DNA from: an uncultured Spirochaetaceae bacterium
GTDB lineage: Bacteria; Spirochaetota; Spirochaetia; Treponematales; Treponemataceae
Reading direction: 5' to 3'
Assembly: GCA_902796985.1 (NCBI GenBank)
Contig: CADBRC010000031.1
Coordinates: forward strand, 1 to 11,786
Length of the DNA: 11,786 nucleotides
Below, in pieces: positions 1-7,048 of the stretch. The first letter of the stretch is position 1; the number at the start of each line of letters is the position of its first letter. The notes under the pieces were generated by a model. The model saw only the letters and a program-made list of their open reading frames with translations. It searched no databases and had not been told where the DNA came from. The translations under genes were made by a program, and so were the position numbers.

Positions 1-118
1 CAACAACGACTACCAGAGCGTCGCCGACCTCGTCATTGACACCAGCTGCAACGTCCCCGAGCAGATAGTCGCCCAGATTCTCAAGGGAATGGAAGCACGG
101 GGGCTGGTAACCCGCTGA
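1..118 (+). CDS. aroK: C-terminal end of a probable shikimate kinase (partial, 5' end outside window)
   Basis: The frame starting at base 2 stays open for 38 codons and stops at TGA 116-118. The visible peptide contains YQSVADLVIDTS followed by VPEQIVAQILKGME. This matches the pattern at the end of shikimate kinases, where a Y-x-x-(I/V)-A-D segment is followed by a short strand (VIDT) and a last helix ending in an I-L-x-x-(L/M) motif. The enzyme would phosphorylate shikimate on the chorismate pathway. The P-loop and lid lie upstream, outside the window, so this rests only on the tail. Other P-loop kinases with a similar last helix remain possible. It converges on cimA across a 97-nt gap. Confidence 0.55.
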   Translation, partial: NNDYQSVADLVIDTSCNVPEQIVAQILKGMEARGLVTR

Positions 119-128
119 ACAGCACGGG

Positions 129-213
129 ACCGGCCGGGACGCACCACAGGACCGGCTTGTTCCGCCAACGGGGGTGCTTTGTCCCGCCGGCAGAACCGAA
201 CCGGTCGGGACGC
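129..213. repeat. Repeats and hairpin between converging genes
   Basis: The 97-nt gap between the converging aroK-like and cimA genes holds a 14-nt direct repeat, accggccgggacgc at 129-142 and accggtcgggacgc at 200-213, differing at one base. Between them gtcccgccgg (181-190) can pair with ccggtcgggac (201-211), with one bulged base and a 10-nt loop, or alternatively with ccggccgggac (130-140). The position suggests a two-way transcription end, but neither strand has a T-tract after the stem, so an ordinary intrinsic terminator is not supported. Rho-dependent termination or mere transcript separation is possible. Confidence 0.4.
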
Positions 214-215
214 GC

Positions 216-1826
216 CTATATCAGCTTCTGGTAGCGCCGCTCAATGTCCTTGATCAGCTTGTACTCAAAGGAGTCCACTAGGGCAAACCAGGAAGCCTCG
301 ACAATGTCGCAGCTCACCCCGATAGTAGTCCAGCTGTCCTTTCCGTCGCTGCTTTCTATGAGTACGCGGACGGTGGTCGCCGTACCGTGCCCGCCGTCCA
401 AGACGCGCACCTTGTAGTCGGTCAGACGTATCTGTTCCACGGCAGGGTAGAACGAGGACAGGGCAGAGCGAAGGGCGAAGTCCAGCGCATTGACGGGACC
501 GTCCCCCTCCCCCGCCGAGATCTTGACATGCCCGTCCACGTCTATCTTGAGCTGGGCAAAGGAGTACAGGTCCTTCTCTATCAGCGGGTTCTCGTCGCTT
601 ATCTTGTAATAGTGCAGCTTGAAGAAGGGCTGGTACTTGCCGATTATCTTGCGCACAAGGAGCTCGAAGCTGCCGTCCGCCCCCTCGAACTGGTACCCCT
701 CGTGCTCCATGTCCTTGACCTTCTTGACGATGTCAGCGACGACGGGCGAGTCCTTGGTTATGTTCGGGTCGAACTTCTTTATCTTCTCTATGATCATCGA
801 CCGGCCGGCGACCTCGCTCATCAGGAAGACGCGGGAATTGCCGACGGCCTCAGGGCTGATGTGCTCGTAGGCGGCGGGGTTCTTGAGAACCGCGTCTATG
901 TGCATCCCGGCCTTGTGGGCAAAGGCGTTCTGGCCCACATAGGGCATGCCCCCGTCCAGCGGTATGTTCGTTATCTCGGCGACCCTCCGGCAAATCGGGG
1001 TAAGGAGGCCGATGTTCTCCTCGGGAATGCAGCGGTAGCCCATCTTGAGCTGGAGGTCTGCGATTATCGTGGACAGGTTGGCGTTGCCCGTCCGCTCGCC
1101 GAAGCCCAGGAGGACGCCCTGCACGTGGCCCGCACCCGCTTCGACTGCGGTCAGTGAGTTGGCAACGGCAAGCCCGGAATCATTGTGCGTGTGAATTCCT
1201 ACTATGGCGGCCTTGCCGAACTTTTTCACCACATCTCCCACGATGCGCGAGCAGTCGGAAAGCATGCAGCCTCCCTTGGTCTCGCAGAGGCAGAGGACGG
1301 TCGCCCCGCCCTCAAGGGCCGCCTGCAGGGCCTGCATCGCATAATCAGAGTTGGCCTGATAACCGGTAAAAAAGTGCTCTGCGTCGAACATGACATTGCG
1401 TCCCCGCTTGCTCAGGTAGGCGCAGGTGTCGCGTATCATCTCCAGATTCTGTTCAAGGGAGACGTGCAGGATATCCGTCGCCTGAAAGTCCCAGGTCTTG
1501 CCGAAGATGACGACATCCTCGGTCTCCGCGGAAAGCAGGCTCTGCAAGTTCGCGTCCTCCGCACAGGAGGAGTCCTTGCGGCGTGTCGAACCGAATGCAA
1601 CGAGCCGGGAATGGGAAAGGCGCAGCTCCCTGGCCTTCTGGAAAAACTCCATGTCCTTGGGATTGCTGCCGGGATTGCCCGCCTCGATGTACTTGACCCC
1701 AAGCTCATCCAGGGCCTGCACGATGTGTATCTTATCCTGTACGGAGTAGCTCACGCCCTCCCCCTGCGCCCCGTCACGCAGGGTGGAATCCAAAAGCTCT
1801 ATGTTCTTCGCGGAATTATCTGCCAT
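216..1826 (-). CDS. cimA: Citramalate synthase (LeuA/CimA family)
   Basis: The 536-aa protein should condense pyruvate with acetyl-CoA to (R)-citramalate, the first step of the threonine-independent route to isoleucine, in the cytoplasm. The N-terminal HMGL-like barrel has the catalytic LLDSTLRDG (R17, D18), the metal ligands in HTHND (H212, H214) and a GFGERTGNANL loop (241-251). The linker has AFAHKAGMH (301-309) and YEHISPEAVGN (320-330). Residues about 400-536 form the LeuA dimer/allosteric domain that normally gives feedback control by isoleucine. The length and the EAGNPGSNPKD start of the barrel fit the citramalate synthase (TIGR00977-type) branch better than 2-isopropylmalate synthase. 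A residue pair is unusual: the loop normally CDTNGG reads CETKGG (181-186). It is the last gene in the run, 59 nt after truB::ribF. No Shine-Dalgarno is visible before its ATG; a promoter sits directly upstream. Homocitrate or isopropylmalate synthase is the alternative. Confidence 0.88.
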   Translation of the reverse strand: MADNSAKNIELLDSTLRDGAQGEGVSYSVQDKIHIVQALDELGVKYIEAGNPGSNPKDMEFFQKARELRLSHSRLVAFGSTRRKDSSCAEDANLQSLLSAETEDVVIFGKTWDFQATDILHVSLEQNLEMIRDTCAYLSKRGRNVMFDAEHFFTGYQANSDYAMQALQAALEGGATVLCLCETKGGCMLSDCSRIVGDVVKKFGKAAIVGIHTHNDSGLAVANSLTAVEAGAGHVQGVLLGFGERTGNANLSTIIADLQLKMGYRCIPEENIGLLTPICRRVAEITNIPLDGGMPYVGQNAFAHKAGMHIDAVLKNPAAYEHISPEAVGNSRVFLMSEVAGRSMIIEKIKKFDPNITKDSPVVADIVKKVKDMEHEGYQFEGADGSFELLVRKIIGKYQPFFKLHYYKISDENPLIEKDLYSFAQLKIDVDGHVKISAGEGDGPVNALDFALRSALSSFYPAVEQIRLTDYKVRVLDGGHGTATTVRVLIESSDGKDSWTTIGVSCDIVEASWFALVDSFEYKLIKDIERRYQKLI

Positions 1827-1832
1827 GCGGAC

Positions 1833-1861
1833 ATTCTACAGAAGATTCAGGAAAACTGCAA
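1833..1861 (-). promoter_or_regulatory. Candidate sigma-70 promoter for cimA, predicting a leaderless mRNA
   Basis: On the minus strand TTGCAG (1861-1856), a 17-nt spacer and TAGAAT (1838-1833) precede cimA. The -10 hexamer matches the consensus at five of six positions and the -35 at three. Only six bases (GTCCGC) separate the -10 box from the ATG at 1826, which places the expected transcription start on the A of the start codon. This agrees with the absence of any Shine-Dalgarno. The assignment is by eye; readthrough from truB::ribF could also supply the mRNA. Confidence 0.45.
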
Positions 1862-1885
1862 CACGGGGATTTTTAACGGAGATTT

Positions 1886-3724
1886 TTAAAAACGGATGGA
1901 GACAGGCTCCGATCCGGAAGCTTCCGGGGGCAGCAGGAGGCTGAGGCTGCCGTCCTGTATCCGGCACTGGCAGTTAAACTCCTGCCCGGAGTCCAAAACA
2001 ACTTCCACGGCATACTCTCCGTCCGGCGGACAGACCTGCTGACCGGCCAAGCGGGCAGATCCCTTGACGAAGCGCAGCCGGCGGCCGTCATAAGCGAATG
2101 GCCGGCCAAGGAGCTCCGCAGCCAAAGCAAAATCAGCAGACGTAACGGCTGCCCTCACGCGGGAGGAACTTGCCCGAGCACCGGCAACCTCAACGTCGCC
2201 TATTACATCGAAGGAGAAGCCTTCCCTGCCGGCCAGCGATGCTATCTCATCCTTTCCGAACGAGCCCTTCCAGCCGCAGCGGAAGTCCTGCCCTTCGGCA
2301 AGATAGCGGAGCCGGCATGCCCTGATGAGCGTCTCAAAGAAGAAGCTTCCGTCCGTCCGCGCCAGTGCAGGGGAAAAATCCAGCACGACAGCAAAACTCA
2401 CCCCCCGGTCTTCCAGAAACTCAAGCCGCTGCTTCAGACTCAGTGCGGAAGGAAGGAAGCTCCCGTCCTCACCCTTGAAAGACCTGCGGAAAAGAACGAT
2501 GCCGGGAACAAGCTTTTTCTGTGCAAGGACGGCATCGATAAGGGCAAGATGACCGCGGTGCAGGGCATCGAAGCTGCCCACAGAAAGAGCACAACCTTTC
2601 TCTTTCCAAGCATCAGGGAGAGCTTCTTCCAGAATGTCCGCCCAGCTGTATACCCTGAGCCGACCAGCCTTCTTTGGAACGACAAAGGAGTACTCGGGGC
2701 GGGTCGCCCCTATCCGGGTCATCCCGGCGAACTGCCCGCCCTCATAGAAGACAGCCCGCTCGTCCTGGCTCTCGCAGGTCTTGAAATCTTCAGCAACACT
2801 ATCGTATAGGGCAAGAGGCGCGAACATCTTGGCGGAAAGGGGGCGGCCATTCAGATAGGCCTTCTCCCATTCCGCCTTGATGCATTCAGCCCGAAGTCCG
2901 CAGCTGAATGCGAGCCTGGGGGTAAATGTAAGGAAATGATTCCGTATGTCAGCAAAGACCTCCTCCCCGTCTTTCTGCGGAGGAAGGCCGTCTTGCCTCA
3001 TCAAATTCTCTTTTGTGATGGCGTTCTCTATCGTAAAATCATCGAGCAGGGAAAAACAGGCGGCATCATCCAATGAGAAAGGCCCCACCTGGGTGCGTCG
3101 GAGGGCACTGAGGTGGGCGACACTCCCGAAAAGGGCTGCCATGTCGCGGGCAAGGGCGCGTATATACGTTCCCTTAGAACACTCCACCTCGACAAGGGCA
3201 TAGGAGTTCCTGCTGCCTGCCCCCTCGTCAGCGGGCTTATATGCCAGAAGCTCATTCTTATAGATAAAAATCTGCCGGGATTCAAGCTCCACCTCGCCTC
3301 CTTTGCGGGCAAGGTCGCTCGCCCGCTGTCCGTCAACGTGCAGGGCACTGAACACGGGAGGAACTTGCAGCAAAGCGCCGGTAAAGCGGGAACATGCGGC
3401 ACGAACCTCATCCTCAGAAAGCGGCTTGCCCTCACCGGTCACCTTGCCCACGGGGTCAAGGGTATCGGTTTCAGTACCAAAGCATATCACGGCGAGGTAT
3501 TTCTTCCTGAACGAGGTAACATGGGAGACAAGATGTGTCAGACTCCCGGATAAGACAACGAGCAGCCCTTCCGCAAAGGAATCCAGCGTTCCCGTGTGGC
3601 CGACCTTGTCACAGTCAATGGCCTTCTTGACGCTCCACAGGGAGGAAAAACTGGTTATGCCCGAGCGTTTGGCATAGAGAATAACGCCGGAAGGGTTCTC
3701 AGGATTCTTTTTCTTCTTCGGCAT
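1886..3724 (-). CDS. truB-ribF: TruB-RibF fusion: tRNA pseudouridine-55 synthase joined to FMN adenylyltransferase
   Basis: One uninterrupted 612-codon frame carries two enzymes. Residues about 10-255 are TruB, which makes pseudouridine 55 in the tRNA T-loop: GHTGTLDSFAEGLL contains catalytic D48, with Y76 in KKYLAVICFGTETDTLD, and KGTYIRALARD (184-194) and LRRTQVGPF (208-216) follow. Residues about 256-358 form a poorly conserved C-terminal part. From about 375 the RibF nucleotidyltransferase domain begins: SVGSFDALHRGH (381-392) has the HxGH adenylation motif, FGKDEI starts at 489 and SSSRVRAAV (519-527) precedes LLGRPFAYDG (538-547). This domain adenylates FMN to FAD. The C-terminal riboflavin kinase domain of ordinary RibF (about 120-130 aa with a GxPTAN motif) is reduced to about 65 residues without that motif, so kinase activity looks lost. 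The gene starts 26 nt inside rbfA with no clear Shine-Dalgarno. Both domain calls are firm; the loss of kinase activity is inference. Confidence 0.9.
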   Translation of the reverse strand: MPKKKKNPENPSGVILYAKRSGITSFSSLWSVKKAIDCDKVGHTGTLDSFAEGLLVVLSGSLTHLVSHVTSFRKKYLAVICFGTETDTLDPVGKVTGEGKPLSEDEVRAACSRFTGALLQVPPVFSALHVDGQRASDLARKGGEVELESRQIFIYKNELLAYKPADEGAGSRNSYALVEVECSKGTYIRALARDMAALFGSVAHLSALRRTQVGPFSLDDAACFSLLDDFTIENAITKENLMRQDGLPPQKDGEEVFADIRNHFLTFTPRLAFSCGLRAECIKAEWEKAYLNGRPLSAKMFAPLALYDSVAEDFKTCESQDERAVFYEGGQFAGMTRIGATRPEYSFVVPKKAGRLRVYSWADILEEALPDAWKEKGCALSVGSFDALHRGHLALIDAVLAQKKLVPGIVLFRRSFKGEDGSFLPSALSLKQRLEFLEDRGVSFAVVLDFSPALARTDGSFFFETLIRACRLRYLAEGQDFRCGWKGSFGKDEIASLAGREGFSFDVIGDVEVAGARASSSRVRAAVTSADFALAAELLGRPFAYDGRRLRFVKGSARLAGQQVCPPDGEYAVEVVLDSGQEFNCQCRIQDGSLSLLLPPEASGSEPVSIRF

Positions 3725-4124
3725 CTGCTTCTATTGCCGTCTCCCCGTCAGTCCGCGCAGCTTCTATAGCCTGGGATTCCTTCTCAAGTTCGTTGAGCCG
3801 CTGGACCATATCGTAACCGTCCCTCATCGAGAAATCCGCGATGAAGGTAAACTTGGGGAACTTGTAGATGCGAAGCTTGCCCGCTATGGAAGACTGAATG
3901 AAGCCCGCCGCACTCTGCAAGCCTTCGACTCCCCGCTTGACGGACGCTTCGTCCATGAAAGAGGAGACGTAGACCTTCGCATGGGCAAGGTCCTTGGAGA
4001 TTTCCACCCTGTTTATGGAAAGGAACTCACTGACCCGGGGATCCTTGACCTCACGCTTCATAATCATAGAGGAAATCTCTTTTCTGAGCTGCTCGCCCAG
4101 CTTAAGCACCCTGTACTGTCCCAT
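3699..4124 (-). CDS. rbfA: Ribosome-binding factor A
   Basis: This 141-aa protein is RbfA, which binds the immature 30S subunit near the 5' end of 16S rRNA and helps its final folding. The family pattern is clear: an N-terminal YRVLKLGEQLRKEISSMIMK helix, VKDPRVSEFLSINRVEISKDLAHAKVYV in the KH-like core, and KFPKFTFIADFSMRDGYDMVQRLNEL at the end. Residues from about 115 are an acidic tail (ending ADAEEEKES) beyond the core domain. Its ATG shares one base with the infB stop (TAATG), which suggests translational coupling, and its last 26 nt also encode the start of truB::ribF. The neighbours are the standard ones for this gene. Confidence 0.95.
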   Translation of the reverse strand: MGQYRVLKLGEQLRKEISSMIMKREVKDPRVSEFLSINRVEISKDLAHAKVYVSSFMDEASVKRGVEGLQSAAGFIQSSIAGKLRIYKFPKFTFIADFSMRDGYDMVQRLNELEKESQAIEAARTDGETAIEADAEEEKES

Positions 4125-7033
4125 TACTGACCGCCGTTCCGAGCAGCCTCAGCCTTAGCAGCCTTACCGGCTTCCTTGGCGGCTTTCTCTGCAAGCTGCT
4201 GCTCCTGCTTCTCGGCAAGGGCCTTGGCAGCTGCGGCAGCCTCACGCTGAGCCTGCTGCCTCTCCATTTCGGCCCGCTCGTCCACGAGGGTGTCGCCCAG
4301 CTTACGGGCAATCTCGACGAACTCGAACGCCTCAATCTGGTCGCCGACCTGAAGATCCTGCCAGTTTTCGATTCCGAGACCACACTCAAAGCCCTCGCGG
4401 ACTTCCTTTGCGTCCTCTTTGAACCGCTTGAGAGAGGCGACCTTGCCGGTAAATTTGACCACGCCGTCGCGGATGACGTTTACGCTGCTGCTCCGCTTGA
4501 TGACACCGCTCGTAACGTAACATCCGGCAATGATGCCAATCTTGGGTACCTTGAAGGTGTTGCGGACATCGAGCGTTCCCGTAACCTCTTCCTTGGTGTC
4601 GGGCTTGAGCATTCCTTCCATCGCCTGTTTGATTTCTTCAACACAGGCATAGATGATGTTGTACTTGCGGATCTCAACCTTCTCCTGATCGGCGAGAGCC
4701 TTCGCCTTGGGGGTCGGGCGGACGTTGAATCCGATGATAATCGCATTGTCGTCGGCGGCGGCAAGGTTGACGTCACTCTCGTTAATCGCACCCGCGCTGG
4801 AGTGGATGACGACGAGGCGGATATCCTTGGTGGAAAGCTTCTCGAGCGAGGTCTTGAGGGCCTCCGCACTTCCCTGCAGGTCAGCCTTGATGATGACCTT
4901 GAACTCCTTGGTCTCCTGCTGCTCAATCGTTGAATAGAGGTTGTCGAGCGTGACCTTCTTGACAGCCTTCGCATCCTCAAACCTCTTGAGCTCCTGCCTC
5001 TTGGCGGCGAATGCACGGGCCTCTTTTTCGGACTCAGTGACCTGGAAGGGGTCGCCGGCATTCGGCATGGACTCTATGCCAAGAACTTCGACCGGCATGG
5101 AGGGTCCCGCCTCCTTTATCTTCTTTCCGCGGTCATTGAACATGGCACGGACACGGCCTGAGTAGACACCGGCAACGAAGGGGTCGCCCGCCTTCAGGGT
5201 TCCGCGCTGGACGATGACGGAAGCAACGACACCGCGTCCCTGATCTATGCGGGACTCAATGACCTTTCCTTCTGCACGGCAGTCATACTGAGCCTTCAGC
5301 TCCAGCATCTCAGCCTGCAAGAGGATGGCATCGAGCAGGTCGTCGATTCCTTCCTTCTTGAGGGCAGAAATCTTGACGTACTGGGTCTCACCACCCCATT
5401 CCTCCGGGGTCAATCCCTGCTCGGAAAGCTGGGTCATAACCCGGTCGGGGTTCGCATCAGGCTTATCTATCTTGTTGACGGCAACGATAATCGGAACCTT
5501 GGCATCCTTGGCATGGTTGATTGCCTCCATGGTCTGGGGCATCACGCCGTCATCTGCGGCAACAACAAGAACGACGATATCGGTAATCTGGGCACCGCGC
5601 GCACGCATCATAGAGAATGCCTCGTGTCCCGGGGTGTCCAGGAAGGTTATCTCACCCTTCTCGGTAGAGACCTTGTAAGCACCAATCTTCTGGGTAATTC
5701 CGCCGGCTTCGCCCTCCGCAACGTGGGCGTTGCGGATAGCATCGAGCGTTTTGGTCTTTCCGTGGTCTACGTGTCCCATGACCGTGACAATCGGAGGACG
5801 CGGCTTGACACCGGCTTCATCACCCTGCTCGCTCTCTATGACGGTCTCATCGTAGAGGCTGACCAAGTGGACCTTGCAGTTGTACTCCTCCGCAAGAAGC
5901 GTGGCGGTATCTGAATCGATGGACTGGTTTATCGTGACCATCATACCCATCGACATGAGCTTGCCTATGATTTCCCCAGCCTTGAGGTTCATCTTCTTGG
6001 CGAGGTCAGACACGGAAATCGTGTCCATGATGTCTATCTGCTCAGGAACAGCGTTGGACGGCGTGTTCTGGCGCTTCTTGTTCTGGTACAGCTCCTCCTC
6101 GTCAAAGGACTCCTCCTTCTCCTTGTCGTGAGTGTACACAGGCTTTTTGCCCTTAAAGGTTTTCTTTGCGGGAGTCTTGTTGGTCTGCATGGAGGCAGGA
6201 GAATTGAAAGAATCCGGTCTTCCCGTCCCCTGGCCGAAGCCCGGCCTTCCACCGCCGAACTGTCCGCCGTTGCCATAGCCGCGGTTCTGGCCATTGCCGT
6301 ATCCGCCCTGACGGTTCTGCCCGCCGTTGCCATAGCCGCGGTTCTGGTTATTACCGTATCCGCCGCCCTGACGGTTTTGCCCGCCATTGCCGTAGCCGCC
6401 ACGGTTCTGGTTATTACCGTAGCCACCGCCCTGACGGTTCTGGTAGCCCTCGCGGGCCTGCGCTCCGGTAAAGCCACCCTGATTATTGTTTCCGCCGTTG
6501 CTTCTGCCGCCACGGTAGTTACCGTAACCGCCACGTCCCCTGCCATATCCGCTGAGGTTTCCGGCGCGGACATTGGGGCGCTGCTGATTCAGGACGAAGG
6601 GCACGGAGCTGCTCTGCGAGCGGGGCTTGTTCTGGCCTGCCTGGCCGGCATCCTGAGATGCCTGAGAACTGCCGGCCTGAGCGGAGGGTTCTTCCTTCTT
6701 CTCGGGCTTCTCTGCCTTCTCCACAACAGCCTGAACGGGCTTCTCAAGAGTCTCCGCCGGGCGCTCCTCAGCCTGCCCGGCAGCAACTACTGGCTTTGAG
6801 TCTGCGGATGAATCGGACGGCTTCTTTACGACGACGCGGAATTTTTCCTTGCCGTCCTTGACGGGAGCGTCCTGTTTGCCCTTCGCCGCCTGCCCCGCAG
6901 GAGCGGGAGGCCCCTTGCGTTTGACAACAACGACCTTTTTCTTGGGCTGCTGATTCTGAGTCTGGGGCACACCACCCTTGTTCTCTTTCTTGTGTAAAAT
7001 TACGCTAGGCTTTTTTTCAGTTTCATCCGCCAT
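4124..7033 (-). CDS. infB: Translation initiation factor IF-2 with a glycine-rich N-terminal repeat region
   Basis: IF2 is the GTPase that brings fMet-tRNA to the 30S subunit and promotes 50S joining. The GTPase core is complete: G1 GHVDHGKT (420-427), G2 [10 protein letters not shown] (444-453, where many species have H for K), G3 DTPGH (466-470), G4 NKID (520-523) and G5 SALKKEG from about 556. An IF2_N-like module lies at about 335-395 ([22 protein letters not shown]). Domains II, III and C2 follow to about 916. Two additions stand out. Residues about 160-275 are a G/N/Y/R/Q-rich low-complexity region with three tandem units, and residues about 917-969 form an Ala/Glu/Lys/Gln-rich, probably helical tail past the usual end. 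At 969 aa it is long for the family. It starts 15 nt after nusA, with AGGA in a suitable position. Confidence 0.97.
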   Translation of the reverse strand: MADETEKKPSVILHKKENKGGVPQTQNQQPKKKVVVVKRKGPPAPAGQAAKGKQDAPVKDGKEKFRVVVKKPSDSSADSKPVVAAGQAEERPAETLEKPVQAVVEKAEKPEKKEEPSAQAGSSQASQDAGQAGQNKPRSQSSSVPFVLNQQRPNVRAGNLSGYGRGRGGYGNYRGGRSNGGNNNQGGFTGAQAREGYQNRQGGGYGNNQNRGGYGNGGQNRQGGGYGNNQNRGYGNGGQNRQGGYGNGQNRGYGNGGQFGGGRPGFGQGTGRPDSFNSPASMQTNKTPAKKTFKGKKPVYTHDKEKEESFDEEELYQNKKRQNTPSNAVPEQIDIMDTISVSDLAKKMNLKAGEIIGKLMSMGMMVTINQSIDSDTATLLAEEYNCKVHLVSLYDETVIESEQGDEAGVKPRPPIVTVMGHVDHGKTKTLDAIRNAHVAEGEAGGITQKIGAYKVSTEKGEITFLDTPGHEAFSMMRARGAQITDIVVLVVAADDGVMPQTMEAINHAKDAKVPIIVAVNKIDKPDANPDRVMTQLSEQGLTPEEWGGETQYVKISALKKEGIDDLLDAILLQAEMLELKAQYDCRAEGKVIESRIDQGRGVVASVIVQRGTLKAGDPFVAGVYSGRVRAMFNDRGKKIKEAGPSMPVEVLGIESMPNAGDPFQVTESEKEARAFAAKRQELKRFEDAKAVKKVTLDNLYSTIEQQETKEFKVIIKADLQGSAEALKTSLEKLSTKDIRLVVIHSSAGAINESDVNLAAADDNAIIIGFNVRPTPKAKALADQEKVEIRKYNIIYACVEEIKQAMEGMLKPDTKEEVTGTLDVRNTFKVPKIGIIAGCYVTSGVIKRSSSVNVIRDGVVKFTGKVASLKRFKEDAKEVREGFECGLGIENWQDLQVGDQIEAFEFVEIARKLGDTLVDERAEMERQQAQREAAAAAKALAEKQEQQLAEKAAKEAGKAAKAEAARNGGQ
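6263..6442 (-). repeat. Three tandem repeats in infB coding for RGG/YGN-like units
   Basis: IF2 residues 198-257 consist of three successive units built on the pattern [20 protein letters not shown]. They measure 21, 20 and 19 residues (63, 60 and 57 nt), each one glycine or asparagine shorter than the one before. The DNA is also near-repetitive, with tgacggttctg and ccgttgccatagccgcggtt recurring on the + strand. The wider surrounding stretch (6209-6556, residues 160-275) has the same composition, including [15 protein letters not shown]. The region should be disordered, positively charged and able to bind RNA; it is also a natural site for length variation between strains. Confidence 0.85.
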
Positions 7034-7048
7034 ATCTATCCTGTTTCC

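Noticed and set aside
387..1889. Long + strand open frames opposite cimA (387-1157 and 1185-1889)
   Set aside because: They are complements of a well-supported CimA frame, have no recognisable protein motifs, and one runs through the cimA promoter region.
1883..1892. TTTTTAAAAA palindrome at the end of truB::ribF as a terminator
   Set aside because: Only A-T pairs without a loop; it cannot form a stable terminator hairpin.
3700..3724. Programmed frameshift joining RbfA to TruB-RibF at the A-rich overlap
   Set aside because: The run GAAAAAG is not a proper X-XXY-YYZ slippery heptamer, the required shift is +1, and no stimulatory structure was seen. Reinitiation is simpler.
6263..6442. Regular repeats in infB as a CRISPR-like array
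   Set aside because: They are in-frame tandem coding repeats without unique spacers, inside a conserved gene.
6128..6799. Open frame of 223 codons on the + strand opposite infB, hydrophobic and rich in Val/Ala/Leu
   Set aside because: It is the mirror of the repetitive GC-rich IF2 N-terminal coding sequence; the hydrophobic repeats come from complementing Gly/Asn/Tyr codons. No Shine-Dalgarno or family resemblance.
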